64,000 bases of DNA from positions 1 to 64,000 of the forward strand of contig CAWGRQ010000029.1 of assembly GCA_963824985.1 (NCBI GenBank), read 5' to 3'. Each line of letters starts with the position of its first letter. Position 1 is the stretch's first letter. The notes under the pieces are model-generated. The model saw only the letters and a program-made list of their open reading frames with translations. It was not told the DNA's origin and did no database searches. This DNA is from JAFNAG01 sp963824985. Lineage in GTDB: Bacteria; Acidobacteriota; UBA6911. The position numbers and the translations under genes were made by a program. Of the stretch, positions 37,709 to 46,364 are shown piece by piece.

Positions 37709-38914
37709 TTGAAAACCGAAGCTGCCGCTGCGGTGTCCGGGAAGCAACGGTTCGGATTCCTGCCGCGGCGTCTGGACCGCAACGAAATCTCCGGTTCGCT
37801 GGGTGACCTGGGCACGTTTATTCCGCTCCTGGTCGGGATGAGCGTGACCAACGGACTGGATTTTACTTCGGCGCTGTTTTTCGCCGGTTTGTTCAACATC
37901 GTCACCGGCCTGGCATTCTCCATCCCGATGGCCGTGCAGCCGATGAAGGCAATCGCGGCGGTGGCGATCGCCGAGCGCCTGCCGCTGAACCAGATCCTGG
38001 CGGCAGGGATCTGGACCAGCGCGATCGTCCTGTTTCTCGGGCTGACCGGATTGATCACGGTCGTCAACCGTGTGATTCCCAAACCGGTGGTGCGCGGGCT
38101 GCAACTCGGGCTGGGGCTGCAGCTGCTGATCAGGGGCGTGCAGCTGGTGCGCGACACCAGGGTGTTCTGGGGGTTCGACAGCATAGGAATTGGCATCCTC
38201 GGCTTCGGCCTGGTCCTGGCGTTCGCCTCCTCGCGCCGGGTTCCCTCGGCGCTGATACTTTTTGCCGCCGGACTGGGATTGGCGCTGGCGATCAAACCGG
38301 AAGCGATTTCGTCTCTGCGATTCGGGTTCAATCTGCCGCACTGGGTTCCATTGACCTGGGATGATTTCCGGAATTCGTTTTTCCGCGCCGCGCTGCCGCA
38401 GATTCCATTGACGACGTTGAACTCCGTGATCGCGGTGTGTGCGCTTTCCGTCGATCTGTTTCCGGACCGTCCGGCGCGGCCGAGGAGTGTGGCGATCAGC
38501 GTCGGTCTGATGAACCTGGTGTCCGGCTGGTTCGGGGCGATGCCGATGTGCCACGGCGCCGGCGGGCTGGCGGGGCAATATCGGTTCGGGGCGCGCAGCA
38601 GCGCGAGCATTCTGTTCCTCGGCAGTGTGAAGATTCTCCTCGCCGTGTTTTTTGGCGGATCCCTGCTGGCGCTATTGCATATCTATCCGAATTCCATCAT
38701 GGGCGTGCTGCTCGGCATCAGCGGTCTGGAACTGGCATTGGTGGCGACGGATCAGACCGAACGCGGGGCGGTGACGATCATGCTCGGAACGGCCGCCGGC
38801 ATCCTGGCTCTGGGGAGCACCGCCACCGGCTTCGCCATCGGGTGGATTCTCGCCCTGGTGATCGGTTGGGGCCGGGGCGGTTCGCCCAAGCCTGCGCAGT
38901 CGCCTGCCAGGTGA
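37709..38914 (+). CDS. MOT1-type molybdate/sulfate transporter
   Basis: A 401-residue membrane protein with about ten hydrophobic helices. Two signature stretches of the MOT1 molybdate transporters are present: GSLGDLGTFIPLLVGM near residue 31 and SIPMAVQPMKAIAAVAIAE near 72. A third, GAMPMCHGAGGLAGQYRFGA, lies near 276 and is also typical. The start is a TTG six bases after GGGGGAAG; no nearby ATG fits. It should import molybdate by proton coupling. No Moco-biosynthesis gene is adjacent. Confidence 0.85.
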   Translation: MKTEAAAAVSGKQRFGFLPRRLDRNEISGSLGDLGTFIPLLVGMSVTNGLDFTSALFFAGLFNIVTGLAFSIPMAVQPMKAIAAVAIAERLPLNQILAAGIWTSAIVLFLGLTGLITVVNRVIPKPVVRGLQLGLGLQLLIRGVQLVRDTRVFWGFDSIGIGILGFGLVLAFASSRRVPSALILFAAGLGLALAIKPEAISSLRFGFNLPHWVPLTWDDFRNSFFRAALPQIPLTTLNSVIAVCALSVDLFPDRPARPRSVAISVGLMNLVSGWFGAMPMCHGAGGLAGQYRFGARSSASILFLGSVKILLAVFFGGSLLALLHIYPNSIMGVLLGISGLELALVATDQTERGAVTIMLGTAAGILALGSTATGFAIGWILALVIGWGRGGSPKPAQSPAR

Positions 38915-38935
38915 GGCTGCGGCAGACAGCATTGG

Positions 38936-38974
38936 AGACACGGATGAACACGGATTCAATCCGCGTGTCCTGAG
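38936..38974. repeat. ACACGGATGAACACGG hairpin
   Basis: AGACACGGATGAACACGGAT faces CCGCGTGTCC. Directly after the transporter stop; possible terminator. Confidence 0.6.
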
Positions 38975-38979
38975 ATGTC

Positions 38980-39600
38980 CTGTTCCGAAAATAAGACCGA
39001 ATGTGGCGCCAATTCACTCTTCCATCCCTGTGCCGCCCTTTCAGGGCTTGAAATCTCGGCACCTTAACCCAGGGCTTACGCCCTGGGCTGTGCTATTGCG
39101 CCCTTTCAGGGCTTAGCCGCTCACGACCGCAACAATCCTGAAGAGTCAGGCAGTTTATGACTGCAACAATCCTGAAGAGTCAGGCAGTTTATGACTGCAA
39201 CAATCCTGAAGAGTCAGGCAGTTTATGACTGCAACAATCCTGAAGAGTCAGGCAGTTTATGACTGCAACAATCCTGAAGAGTCAGGCAGTTTACGACTGC
39301 AACAATCCCGAAGGGTCAGACAGTTTATGACTGCAACAATCCCGAAGGGTCAGACAGTTTATGACTGCAACAATCCTGAAGAGTCAGGCAGTTTATGACT
39401 GCAATAATCCCGAAGGGTCAGGCAGTTCACGACTGCCATAATCCCGAAGGGATGGTGCAACAAAGCCCAGGGCGTGAGCCCTGGGAAAACGGGAGAGCTG
39501 GCAACAGCCCTGAAAGGGCGGCGCAGAGAACGCGCGATGAGAGCACAAAACATTTTCGTGCGTCATCGGGTGCGCCCCTGGGCGCATGAGGAGCTGCTTC
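38980..39600 (+). repeat. constant-end composite repeat, copy B, with tandem array
   Basis: It starts TGTTCCGAAAATAAG and ends TTTTCGTGCGTCATCGGGTG ... CATGAGGAGCTGC. The 540-base interior contains GCCCTTTCAGGGCT units, the palindrome CCCAGGGCTTACGCCCTGGG and its later counterpart CCCAGGGCGTGAGCCCTGGG, and the 34-bp tandem array listed next. No protein-coding gene is present in this 700-base spacer. Confidence 0.7.
39119..39440. repeat. 34-bp tandem hairpin array, about nine units
   Basis: Units have a period of exactly 34 bases and no spacers. Each reads ACTGCAACAATCCTGAAGAG followed by TCAGGCAGTTTATG or a variant. Every unit contains CCTGA-AGAG-TCAGG flanked by ACTG and CAGT, hence a hairpin. 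In some units the stem changes on both sides, to CCC-GAA-GGG. The array is not a CRISPR, since there is no unique sequence between repeats. Confidence 0.9.
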
Positions 39601-39614
39601 GTGAATAATCCGGG

Positions 39615-40637
39615 TTAATAGCTGAATCGGTCCAGTTTCACCTTGCCGCGGAACACCCAGTAAATGCTTGCCGTATAGGACAAAACCAGGGGGACGCCGA
39701 TGACGGCGAAAACCAGCATGATGCCGAGCGTCTTCTGCGAGGAGGCGGAATTGTAGATCGTCAGGCTGTTGGCCGGGTCATTGGATGCGGCTACGAGATC
39801 GGGGAACATTCCGATCCCGAACAGCGCCATGAGCGCGGCCATCGAAGCGCAGGAGGAGAGGAAAGCGTGAAAATCGCGGCCGTGGTGAATCTCCCTGGGG
39901 ATGTTGGCAATGGCCAGCATGTTCAGGAGGGGAACGATGAACAGGACCGGGTAGTACCGGAGCGTGGTGGTCATGTGAGGAATGAAAAGCAGGGTTGCAA
40001 TGGTTGTGGACGCATAGCAGATGATGAAGAAGATGATGGCCTTGTTAACCCAGCCGCGGATCTTTTCGTGAAGGGGGCCGTCTGTCTTCAGGACCATGTA
40101 GATTGACCCGTGCATCATGAAAAGCGCGACCGTGGTGATGCCGACCAGCAGCGCGTAGGGGCTCAGCAGGCCGAGGAAGGTTCCGGCAAACTCGTGATCG
40201 GCGCGCAGGGGGACGCCCCGGGCGATGTTGCCCAGCGCCACGCCCAGCAGCAGGCTGGAAACCAGGCTGGCGACGGAGAAGCTGACATCCCAGGTCCGGC
40301 GCCACCAGGCCATCGGCTGCTTGCTGCGGAACTCGATGGCCACGGCGCGAAAAATCAGCATGACCAGAAGCAGCATCAGCGCCAGGTAAAATCCCGAGAA
40401 GACGGTGGCATAGACGTGGGGGAAGGCGGCGAAGAGCGCACCGCCGCCGGTTACGAGCCAGACTTCGTTACCATCCCAGACGGGACCGATGGCATTGATC
40501 ATGGTGCGCCGCTCTTCATCGGTACGGGTGAGCAGGTGAAGGGCTCCGACTCCCAGGTCAAATCCATCGAGGAGGGCGTAACCGGTCAGGAGGATGCCGA
40601 CCAGGACAAACCAGACGGTGTTCAGATCGTAGGTCAT
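39615..40637 (-). CDS. cydB: cytochrome bd oxidase subunit II
   Basis: A 340-residue membrane protein with eight or nine hydrophobic helices. GYALLDGFDLGVGALHLL near residue 18 and GPVWDGNEVWLVTGGGALFAAFP near 50 are the CydB signatures. It starts in a four-base overlap (ATGA) with the cydA stop, so translation is coupled. With CydA it reduces oxygen to water from quinol at low oxygen. The length is a little under the usual 380 residues of E. coli. Confidence 0.95.
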   Translation of the reverse strand: MTYDLNTVWFVLVGILLTGYALLDGFDLGVGALHLLTRTDEERRTMINAIGPVWDGNEVWLVTGGGALFAAFPHVYATVFSGFYLALMLLLVMLIFRAVAIEFRSKQPMAWWRRTWDVSFSVASLVSSLLLGVALGNIARGVPLRADHEFAGTFLGLLSPYALLVGITTVALFMMHGSIYMVLKTDGPLHEKIRGWVNKAIIFFIICYASTTIATLLFIPHMTTTLRYYPVLFIVPLLNMLAIANIPREIHHGRDFHAFLSSCASMAALMALFGIGMFPDLVAASNDPANSLTIYNSASSQKTLGIMLVFAVIGVPLVLSYTASIYWVFRGKVKLDRFSY

Positions 40638-41989
40638 CCGCGCACCTCAGTTCGGGACACATCAAATTCCTCGTCGACCGGTCCCTGTTTGATTTTGTGA
40701 TCCAGGAGGTAGATGAACAGTGCGAGGAGCATCAGATAGACCAGGGAGAACAGAATGAGCGAGGCGAGGATCTCGCCGGCCCCGACAACAGGAGAAAGGC
40801 CGTCCCTGGTGCGCAACAGCCCGTAGACGATCCAGGGCTGGCGGCCGATTTCGGCCGAGGCCCATCCGAGTTGATTGGCCGCCTGGGGAAGGGCGACGGC
40901 AAACACGAGGGTCCACATCAGCCATCGGGTATGGAACAGGATGCCGCGCGCCCAGTGAAACGCGGCGATCAGGCTGAGGGCAATCAGGGCCATGCCGATG
41001 GCCACCATCGCGTGATAGGTCTGGAATACGATGTTTACCGGCGGCCGGTCTTCGGGCGGGAAGGCGCTCAGGCCGATTACCGGCTTGCGCGCATCTCCCC
41101 AAATGAGCCAGCTCAGCATGCCCGGCACCGCTATGGAGAATTCAACCCGCTCCTCGCGTTCGTTCACCCAGCCGAAGAGGCTCATCGCCGCCGGAGCCGA
41201 CTCCGGGTAGTGTCCCTCGAAAGCTGCCAGCTTGGCCGGTTGCGTCTGTGCCACTCCCATGGCGCTCGAGTGTCCGGTGATGAGCTGGAGAGGAGCCGCG
41301 ATCAGCGCGATGATGAGGCCGATTTTAAGCGATGCCCGCGCGAACTCGGCGTGGCGGTCCTTCATGAGATAGAAAGCGCTGACGCTGATGACCAGCATGG
41401 CCCCGGTCAGAAATGCGGACGACAGGACGTGGCTGAGCCGCTCGAGGGTGGAAGGATTCAGGACCACTTCGAGCAGGGATGTGATTTCGGCCCGCTTCCC
41501 CACGGCTGTGTCCACAATCCTATAGCCAGCCGGAGTCTGCTGCCAGGAATTGGCCACGATGATCCATACGGCGCTGAAAATCGATCCGAGCGATACCATC
41601 AGCGTGGAGAAAAAATGCATTTTGGGGCTTACCCGATCCCAGCCGAACAGCAGCAGCGCCAGAAATCCCGATTCCAGAAAAAAGGCGAAAATCCCCTCCG
41701 CGGCCAGGGCGCTGCCGAAGATATCGCCGACATACCGGGAATAGGCCGACCAGTTGGTTCCGAACTGGAACTCCATGACGATGCCCGAGGCCACGCCGAT
41801 CGCGAACATGAGGCCGAAGATGCGCACCCAGAAGCGGGTCATCGCCTGGTAAAGGGACTTCCCGGTGGCCAGGTAGGTCCCCTCCATAATGACGAGAATG
41901 AGGCCGAGTCCTATGGAAAGCGGCGGGAAGATGTAGTGGAAGCCAATGGTGAGCGCGAACTGCAGTCTTGCCAAGGTCAGGACGTCCAT
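40634..41989 (-). CDS. cydA: cytochrome bd oxidase subunit I
   Basis: A 451-residue haem-bearing subunit. MDVLTLARLQFALTIGFHYIF is the typical N-terminus with the haem b595 His, preceded by AGGAGGAGCC; the frame is open upstream but runs into repeats. Other marks are GVASGIVMEFQFGTNWSAY, FLESGFLALLLFG and, in the Q-loop region, LITGHSSAMGVAQTQPAKLAA. The C-terminal Q-loop insertion of the long E. coli form is absent, so this is the short-Q-loop type. Forms an operon with cydB. Confidence 0.95.
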   Translation of the reverse strand: MDVLTLARLQFALTIGFHYIFPPLSIGLGLILVIMEGTYLATGKSLYQAMTRFWVRIFGLMFAIGVASGIVMEFQFGTNWSAYSRYVGDIFGSALAAEGIFAFFLESGFLALLLFGWDRVSPKMHFFSTLMVSLGSIFSAVWIIVANSWQQTPAGYRIVDTAVGKRAEITSLLEVVLNPSTLERLSHVLSSAFLTGAMLVISVSAFYLMKDRHAEFARASLKIGLIIALIAAPLQLITGHSSAMGVAQTQPAKLAAFEGHYPESAPAAMSLFGWVNEREERVEFSIAVPGMLSWLIWGDARKPVIGLSAFPPEDRPPVNIVFQTYHAMVAIGMALIALSLIAAFHWARGILFHTRWLMWTLVFAVALPQAANQLGWASAEIGRQPWIVYGLLRTRDGLSPVVGAGEILASLILFSLVYLMLLALFIYLLDHKIKQGPVDEEFDVSRTEVRG

Positions 41990-42124
41990 GGGCTCCTCCT
42001 CAACCTGGCCCGCATTTCTCACCAGGTTTCGACTGTGGCGGCGGATCCGGGCATATCTGCTGTGTCGTACTCTCCCGCCGATCCTGATCAACGGGTTTAT
42101 ACGACACCCGGGGTGAATTAGCAA

Positions 42125-42260
42125 GCAGCCTCTCATGGGTCCGCGGGCGCCCCCGAGGACGCATGAAAATCTTTTGGCTTTGCGACTTTGCGTCTTGGCG
42201 TCCTTGCGTTGATTTTTTAACGCAATGACGCAAGGGCGCAAAGAGCTGTTTTCGGAACAG
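42125..42260 (-). repeat. constant-end composite repeat, copy C
   Basis: Read on the minus strand it runs from GTTCCGAAAACAGCTC to TTTTCATGCGTCCTCGGGGG. Its core is an inverted pair of GCGCCCTTGCGTCATTGCG and CGCAAGGACGCCAAGACGC around a TTAAAAAATC loop. The core is nearly the same as in copy E at 58338-58475. Confidence 0.72.
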
Positions 42261-42262
42261 CC

Positions 42263-42505
42263 TCAGGCGAGGTCCTCATCCCCTGCGGATGTGCCTGAGA
42301 GCCCTCGCGGATGCCCCCATTCCCATTGGCAGTGGAGGCAGCGCCAGCGTGGGTCATTGCCGGTGGATGGGCGTGATGATGCGATGGCTCGCCTCGCCGC
42401 CAGGTCTGCCGGCAGGCTTCCGGTCATCGGCTGATCTCGATGGATGATGCCGGCGATGCGGTCCCGGCCGCACCTGGGGCATTGGGAAGGCTTTCGCGGG
42501 TTCAT
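42263..42505 (-). CDS. small zinc-ribbon protein
   Basis: An 80-residue protein beginning MNPRKPSQCPRCGRDRIAGI and later RWRCLHCQWEWG. CPRC and CLHC form a zinc ribbon, with a conserved-looking middle (LPADLAARRAIASSRPSTG). The family of short two-CxxC proteins ending in a W.C..C..EW pattern is widespread and uncharacterised. The ATG overlaps the stop of the TPR gene (ATGA), strong support for a real coupled gene rather than chance. Confidence 0.65.
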   Translation of the reverse strand: MNPRKPSQCPRCGRDRIAGIIHRDQPMTGSLPADLAARRAIASSRPSTGNDPRWRCLHCQWEWGHPRGLSGTSAGDEDLA

Positions 42506-43500
42506 TTCCGCCCGGCAGCCATGAGCCGGACGCGCTGCACCTGCTGGCGCGCTGTGCGGGCCGATTTGGCTTGTCCGCCCATCAGAAAGCAATCGTGGGC
42601 TTCCTGAAAGCAGGCCACGGCGCGGACATAAAAATCCTGCGGATCCCCGTCCGGCATGAGGAGAAACGCCTGGCCGCGGTTGTATTGGGTGACGGCATAA
42701 TCGACCGGATATTCTGCGCGGGTGCGCACGTCCAGGGCCCGGTCGAGGTGCTCGAGCGCGTGCCGGGCGCACCGACGCCTGATCCTGGCGTCGATCATGG
42801 CCAGGGAAAGATAGGCGTTTCCAAGGTTGTTCCGCAGAGCCGCGTACTGGGCCGGGAAGGATGTCCTATCGTAAACTTCCAGTGCCCGACGATAGCAGCG
42901 CGCGGCCTTCATGGCGTTGACGACCTTGTTCCCGGTCGGGAGCCGGCGATAGGCCGTGCCCAGGTTCTGCAGCGTTGCGGCATAGCAGATGGGATGTTTG
43001 TCGCGCGTGCGCACCTGAAGCGCCAGTTCATAGTGCTGGATGGCCTGTTGCCACTTCCCGGGAAACTCCTCATCCGGCATTTCACACCAGATATTGCCCA
43101 GGTTGTATTCCTCCCGGGCCCAATCATCGAGCTGGTTCCGGCCTTGATACATGGAGGCCGCGGCCCGGTGGCAATCGAGGGCTGCCTGGAGCCGGTCTTT
43201 CCGGGGCATCTGGCGGGCGGTGGCGTAGGTATTGCCGAGAGCATCCAGGATGCCGGCGCACAGGAGGGAGTCCTCCGAGTTGGCGGTCAGCGAAAGCGCG
43301 TTGCGCAGGTATTCTATGGCGACATCGGAGTTGGTGAGCGAATTGTGACGACACCCGCCGCTGTGGCATATGCCCAGGCGGTAAAGGAGATCGGAGTTCG
43401 CGGGTTGAAGGCGCAGCGCGGCTTCCAGCAGATCGACTGCTTCCTCGCAGCGGTGGTTCATGCAGTTTTCCGCAGCCTTATCCAGCAGGGAACTCATCAT
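42502..43500 (-). CDS. TPR protein
   Basis: A 332-residue soluble helical protein made of about seven tetratricopeptide-like units, for example LLEAALRLQPANSDLLYRLG, WQQAIQHYELALQVRTRD, AARCYRRALEVYDRTSFP and HALEHLDRALDVRTRAEYP. This last pattern (repeat with RTRAEYP, DYAVTQYNRGQAFL) is common in bacterial regulators with peptide or protein partners. No signal peptide or enzyme domain is seen. It is coupled to the zinc-ribbon gene downstream. Confidence 0.8.
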   Translation of the reverse strand: MMSSLLDKAAENCMNHRCEEAVDLLEAALRLQPANSDLLYRLGICHSGGCRHNSLTNSDVAIEYLRNALSLTANSEDSLLCAGILDALGNTYATARQMPRKDRLQAALDCHRAAASMYQGRNQLDDWAREEYNLGNIWCEMPDEEFPGKWQQAIQHYELALQVRTRDKHPICYAATLQNLGTAYRRLPTGNKVVNAMKAARCYRRALEVYDRTSFPAQYAALRNNLGNAYLSLAMIDARIRRRCARHALEHLDRALDVRTRAEYPVDYAVTQYNRGQAFLLMPDGDPQDFYVRAVACFQEAHDCFLMGGQAKSARTARQQVQRVRLMAAGRK

Positions 43501-43888
43501 ATGCCCTGAAGTTTACCCTTTCGCGGCACCGGCGACGAGACCCCAAGTCAATTTATTTTGCAGCCGCGCCAAGCCGCATGATTGACCGATCTCCTGCGCA
43601 CGCGAACGAAAACCGGCACATCGGGCCGGGGATCTCCTCAGGACAAAAGGCTTTCCGGACGCGGATGAATGCGCATGAACATGGATCAGATCCGCATGCC
43701 TCCGTGTTCTTTCTTGTTCCGGGACGTCCTGCGTTCCCGGTATCAGGAATCGCATCTGTTTAGCCGATGCTGAACAGCAGAACGCAAAGACGCAAGGACG
43801 CAAGGACGCAAGGAGATTCCTTTTGCTTCTTCATCCATTTGATTTGGCTGAACAATTACCGGGAATCCACCCGTCGACCGTGCGCGTC
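43501..43888. other. intergenic region of repeats
   Basis: It holds a GCGGATGAATGCGC-type hairpin (43655-43725) and a short TGTTTAGCC element (listed separately). No gene is seen. Confidence 0.6.
43757..43856. repeat. TGTTTAGCC foldback element, copy 6, minimal
   Basis: The shortest copy (100 bp), with TGTTTAGCCGATGCTGAACA at the left and TTTGGCTGAACA at the right. Only outer arms remain. Confidence 0.85.
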
Positions 43889-45286
43889 TCAGGGCGCGGA
43901 TCGCGTCCGCCTGCCGGCTGCGGCCAACAGGCCCTGGGCCCACTCCGGTGTTCCGCGTGCGTGGACGTGGGTATAGGAAGCCCACACGTTTCCCTGGATC
44001 AGCCCGTCGCGCCCCTGTCCGCACCCGAAACCGCGCCTTACGGCACAGGCGCTACGCAACGGTGTTTCCGCCGCAACGATCTTTGAATAGTGAAACTCGT
44101 GCCCGCGAATCGAAACTCCCTGGGGGAAAAAGGGGTTGGGCTGATCCACGAGGAGTTCGACATAGCCGTGCCCCTGCGGTGTGGGGGAGACTTCGACATC
44201 AAAGGAAAACACCCCGGACATCGGGTAGCGCTTTCCCTGCCATAGGATGGCCTGCGACAGGAGCATCAAGCCGCCGCATTCGGCATAGATGGGGAGGTCG
44301 TTTCGGGCGGCGGTGCGCAAGGCAGCCAGGAATTCGTGATTGGCGGCCAAAGCGGCCCCATGGGTTTCAGGGAAACCGCCCCCGACATAGAGGGCATCCA
44401 GGTTGGGGGGCAGTGTGTGTGCCGTCAGGGGAGATATAGGCACAAGGGAGGCGCCGGACTGCTCGAGTGCCTCCAGGTTGTCCGGGTAATAAAAACTGAA
44501 GGCGGAATCCTTCAGCACCCCGATCTTGATGCCGTGGGCGTTCCCTGGAGCGATGGACACTGCGGGGACCGGGGCCAGCGCCGGTGCCGCCCTGGCCAGG
44601 GCCAGGATCCCGTCGATGTCCAGCCGGTCTTGCACAAGGGCAAGCAGGTTGGCGCTCATCTCGTCCAGACGCGGGTGCTCGCAGGGAGTCAGAAGCCCGA
44701 GGTGTCGCGCCGGGAGCAGGACGTCCCCCGCGGCTCTCGGCAGCGCGCCCAGCACCGGGATGCGGCAGATGTTTTCGATGGCGTCACGCAGCACGCGTTC
44801 GTGGCGGGCGCTTGCGACCTGATTGAGGATCACACCGCCGATGTGAGTCTCGCGATCGAGCGTCTGACACCCGAGGACGCCCGCGGCGGCGGTCCGGGTG
44901 ACCTTGGAAGCATTAACCAGCAGGAGAATCGGGGCCCGGATCAGCTTTGCGAGCTCTGCAGTGCTGTGGGTTCCCATGCTGTCGGCGCCGTCGTACATGC
45001 CGCGATTGCCTTCGACGATGTTGATTCCGTCGCTGGTCGCCGATTCAGCAAAGGCAGCGAGGGAGCCGGGGAATCCCATCAGGTAGGTATCCAGGTTGCG
45101 GGCGGGACGGCCTGAGGCCCAGGTCAGCCAAGCGGTGTCGATGTAGTCGGGACCCTTCTTGAAGGCGCGCAGATCGTGCTGCCGGTTCCGAAGCATCAGA
45201 AGGAGTCCCAGGGCGAGCATTGTCTTGCCGGAATCACCGGACATTCCGGCTACCACCAGCCTGGGAATCGAATCAGAATTATTCAC
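43889..45286 (-). CDS. cobyrinate a,c-diamide synthase family (CbiA/DsrN-like)
   Basis: A 465-residue ATP-dependent amidase with a P-loop N-terminal domain (VAGMSGDSGKTMLALGLL near residue 13, KKGPDYIDTAW near 43, VEGNRGMYDGAD near 90) and a class-I glutaminase C-terminal domain (LDALYVGGGFPETHG near 295, IYAECGGLMLLSQ with the active Cys near 330, GHEFHYSK near 393). In cobalamin synthesis CbiA amidates cobyrinate; the DsrN variant of sulfate reducers amidates sirohaem. No cobalamin gene is adjacent, while a DsrD-like gene lies just upstream on the same strand, 18 bases away, so the DsrN role is a real alternative. Confidence 0.85.
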   Translation of the reverse strand: MNNSDSIPRLVVAGMSGDSGKTMLALGLLLMLRNRQHDLRAFKKGPDYIDTAWLTWASGRPARNLDTYLMGFPGSLAAFAESATSDGINIVEGNRGMYDGADSMGTHSTAELAKLIRAPILLLVNASKVTRTAAAGVLGCQTLDRETHIGGVILNQVASARHERVLRDAIENICRIPVLGALPRAAGDVLLPARHLGLLTPCEHPRLDEMSANLLALVQDRLDIDGILALARAAPALAPVPAVSIAPGNAHGIKIGVLKDSAFSFYYPDNLEALEQSGASLVPISPLTAHTLPPNLDALYVGGGFPETHGAALAANHEFLAALRTAARNDLPIYAECGGLMLLSQAILWQGKRYPMSGVFSFDVEVSPTPQGHGYVELLVDQPNPFFPQGVSIRGHEFHYSKIVAAETPLRSACAVRRGFGCGQGRDGLIQGNVWASYTHVHARGTPEWAQGLLAAAGRRTRSAP

Positions 45287-45304
45287 AAAATCTGCCGGGC
45301 TGAC

Positions 45305-45559
45305 TCATAGGGTCGGGTTGGCTTCTTCCTTTGGAGGGAGCTGGACGTAGGAACCGCCCAGATAGCTGTACACGCACCGCCCCGAGTCGATGAGCAGTCG
45401 CAGGGCCTGCTTACAGTCGTTTCTGGTGCAGGATTCCTCGCCGTACCTGGCGATCAGAGCCTTGGCCAGATCTCCGGGCTTGAGATTTTTCTTTCCCGCA
45501 CACTCGGCCACCATGTTGAACATGTCTTGCGCCAGCGTTTCGATGGGCAAGGTTCCCAC
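45305..45559 (-). CDS. winged-helix protein resembling DsrD
   Basis: An 84-residue protein from a GTG start with GGAGG six to ten bases upstream; a longer frame exists but lacks support. The core reads MFNMVAECAGKKNLKPGDLA, then CKQALRLLIDSGRCVYSYLG and GSYVQLP. This helix-helix-helix-wing pattern, with a small C-terminal GS-Y wing, matches DsrD, a winged-helix activator of dissimilatory sulfite reductase. Size and the adjoining CbiA-like gene fit the dsrD-dsrN order. No dsrA or dsrB is in the window. Another small winged-helix family is possible. Confidence 0.5.
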   Translation of the reverse strand: MGTLPIETLAQDMFNMVAECAGKKNLKPGDLAKALIARYGEESCTRNDCKQALRLLIDSGRCVYSYLGGSYVQLPPKEEANPTL

Positions 45560-45672
45560 TGAGCACCTCCATCCATGATGCATGGTCCCGGACACGGCGG
45601 GTGCCGGGGCTATTGTGATTCTAGGACGGAGTTCTGGCCCGGTCAAGCTCCGGCGCCACCTATCCGGTTCCT

Positions 45673-45853
45673 ATTCCGAAAATAGAGGCACAGCCGGCAA
45701 CCTTCGGGGTCGGAATCGGTATCGGGGTCGCAATCGCCATCGATATCGAAACCGGGACCGACCCCGATTCCGATCGCGAACCCGACGGTATCTCCCCTGC
45801 TGCCAGTCTTTTTCATGCGTCACCGGGTGCGCCCCGGGCGCATGAGGAGCTGT
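45673..45853 (+). repeat. constant-end composite repeat, copy D
   Basis: It starts ATTCCGAAAATAGAGG and ends TTTTTCATGCGTCACCGGGT ... CATGAGGAGCTGT. The core is a palindrome of GGGGTCGGAATCGGTATCGG and GACCCCGATTCCGATCG. Confidence 0.75.
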
Positions 45854-46056
45854 ACCGAAAATAACATTCCTGGGGCGCAGCGCCGAAGGCGCCTTGGAAT
45901 GCGGCGCCCCGGCGCCGCTTTTGCCATCATGATTTGGAAAGCGCCGTCATGCCCTGAACCTTATACGCATCTTCATGCTGGAAAAAACAAGAGTTTTTGT
46001 GCCGCGCCGTCGGCGCTCGTTCCCGAGCCATCCCATTCCCGGCTTTACGGCCGGGC

Positions 46057-46364
46057 CCAGGAGCCTGTCCGAGAATTAGGAGGGGTCGCGCGCATGGGGC
46101 TTGCGCGGCGAGCGCAAGGCGCGAGGAGGAGGCGATGTCGGTGCACATCGTTGACGACGAGCAACGCAGCGATCGCCGCGCAACCCCCATGCGCCCTTCG
46201 GGTTCCGGCGGCGCAGGGGCATCTGCGGCGTTGGCGCTCCTCGCCGATGTACAACGACATCGCCTGCGTCGCGCCGCCTGGCAGCTGCCCCTGCCAGGAG
46301 CGCCGCAGGCGCGACGGTGCTCAGAACGCGGCCCCTCCTAATTCTCGGACAGGCTCCTAGGTAC
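46057..46364. mobile_element. foldback MITE-like element
   Basis: The left end CAGGAGCCTGTCCGAGAATT is the inverse of the right end AATTCTCGGACAGGCTCCT; arms match for about 33 bases with one or two changes. Farther in, GGCGATGTCGGTGCACATCG faces CGATGTACAACGACATCGCC. The whole 308 bases can fold, and no ORF is present, so it must move, if at all, with help in trans. Only one copy is in the window and I cannot name the IS family. No clear target duplication is seen. Confidence 0.7.

Noticed and set aside
39119..39440. CRISPR array
   Set aside because: The repeats are directly adjacent with a fixed 34-base period and no unique spacers; no cas genes are near.
40697..42121. 474-residue plus-strand ORF opposite cydA
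   Set aside because: Its composition is the reverse complement of a membrane protein and it shows no domain; cydA is unambiguous.
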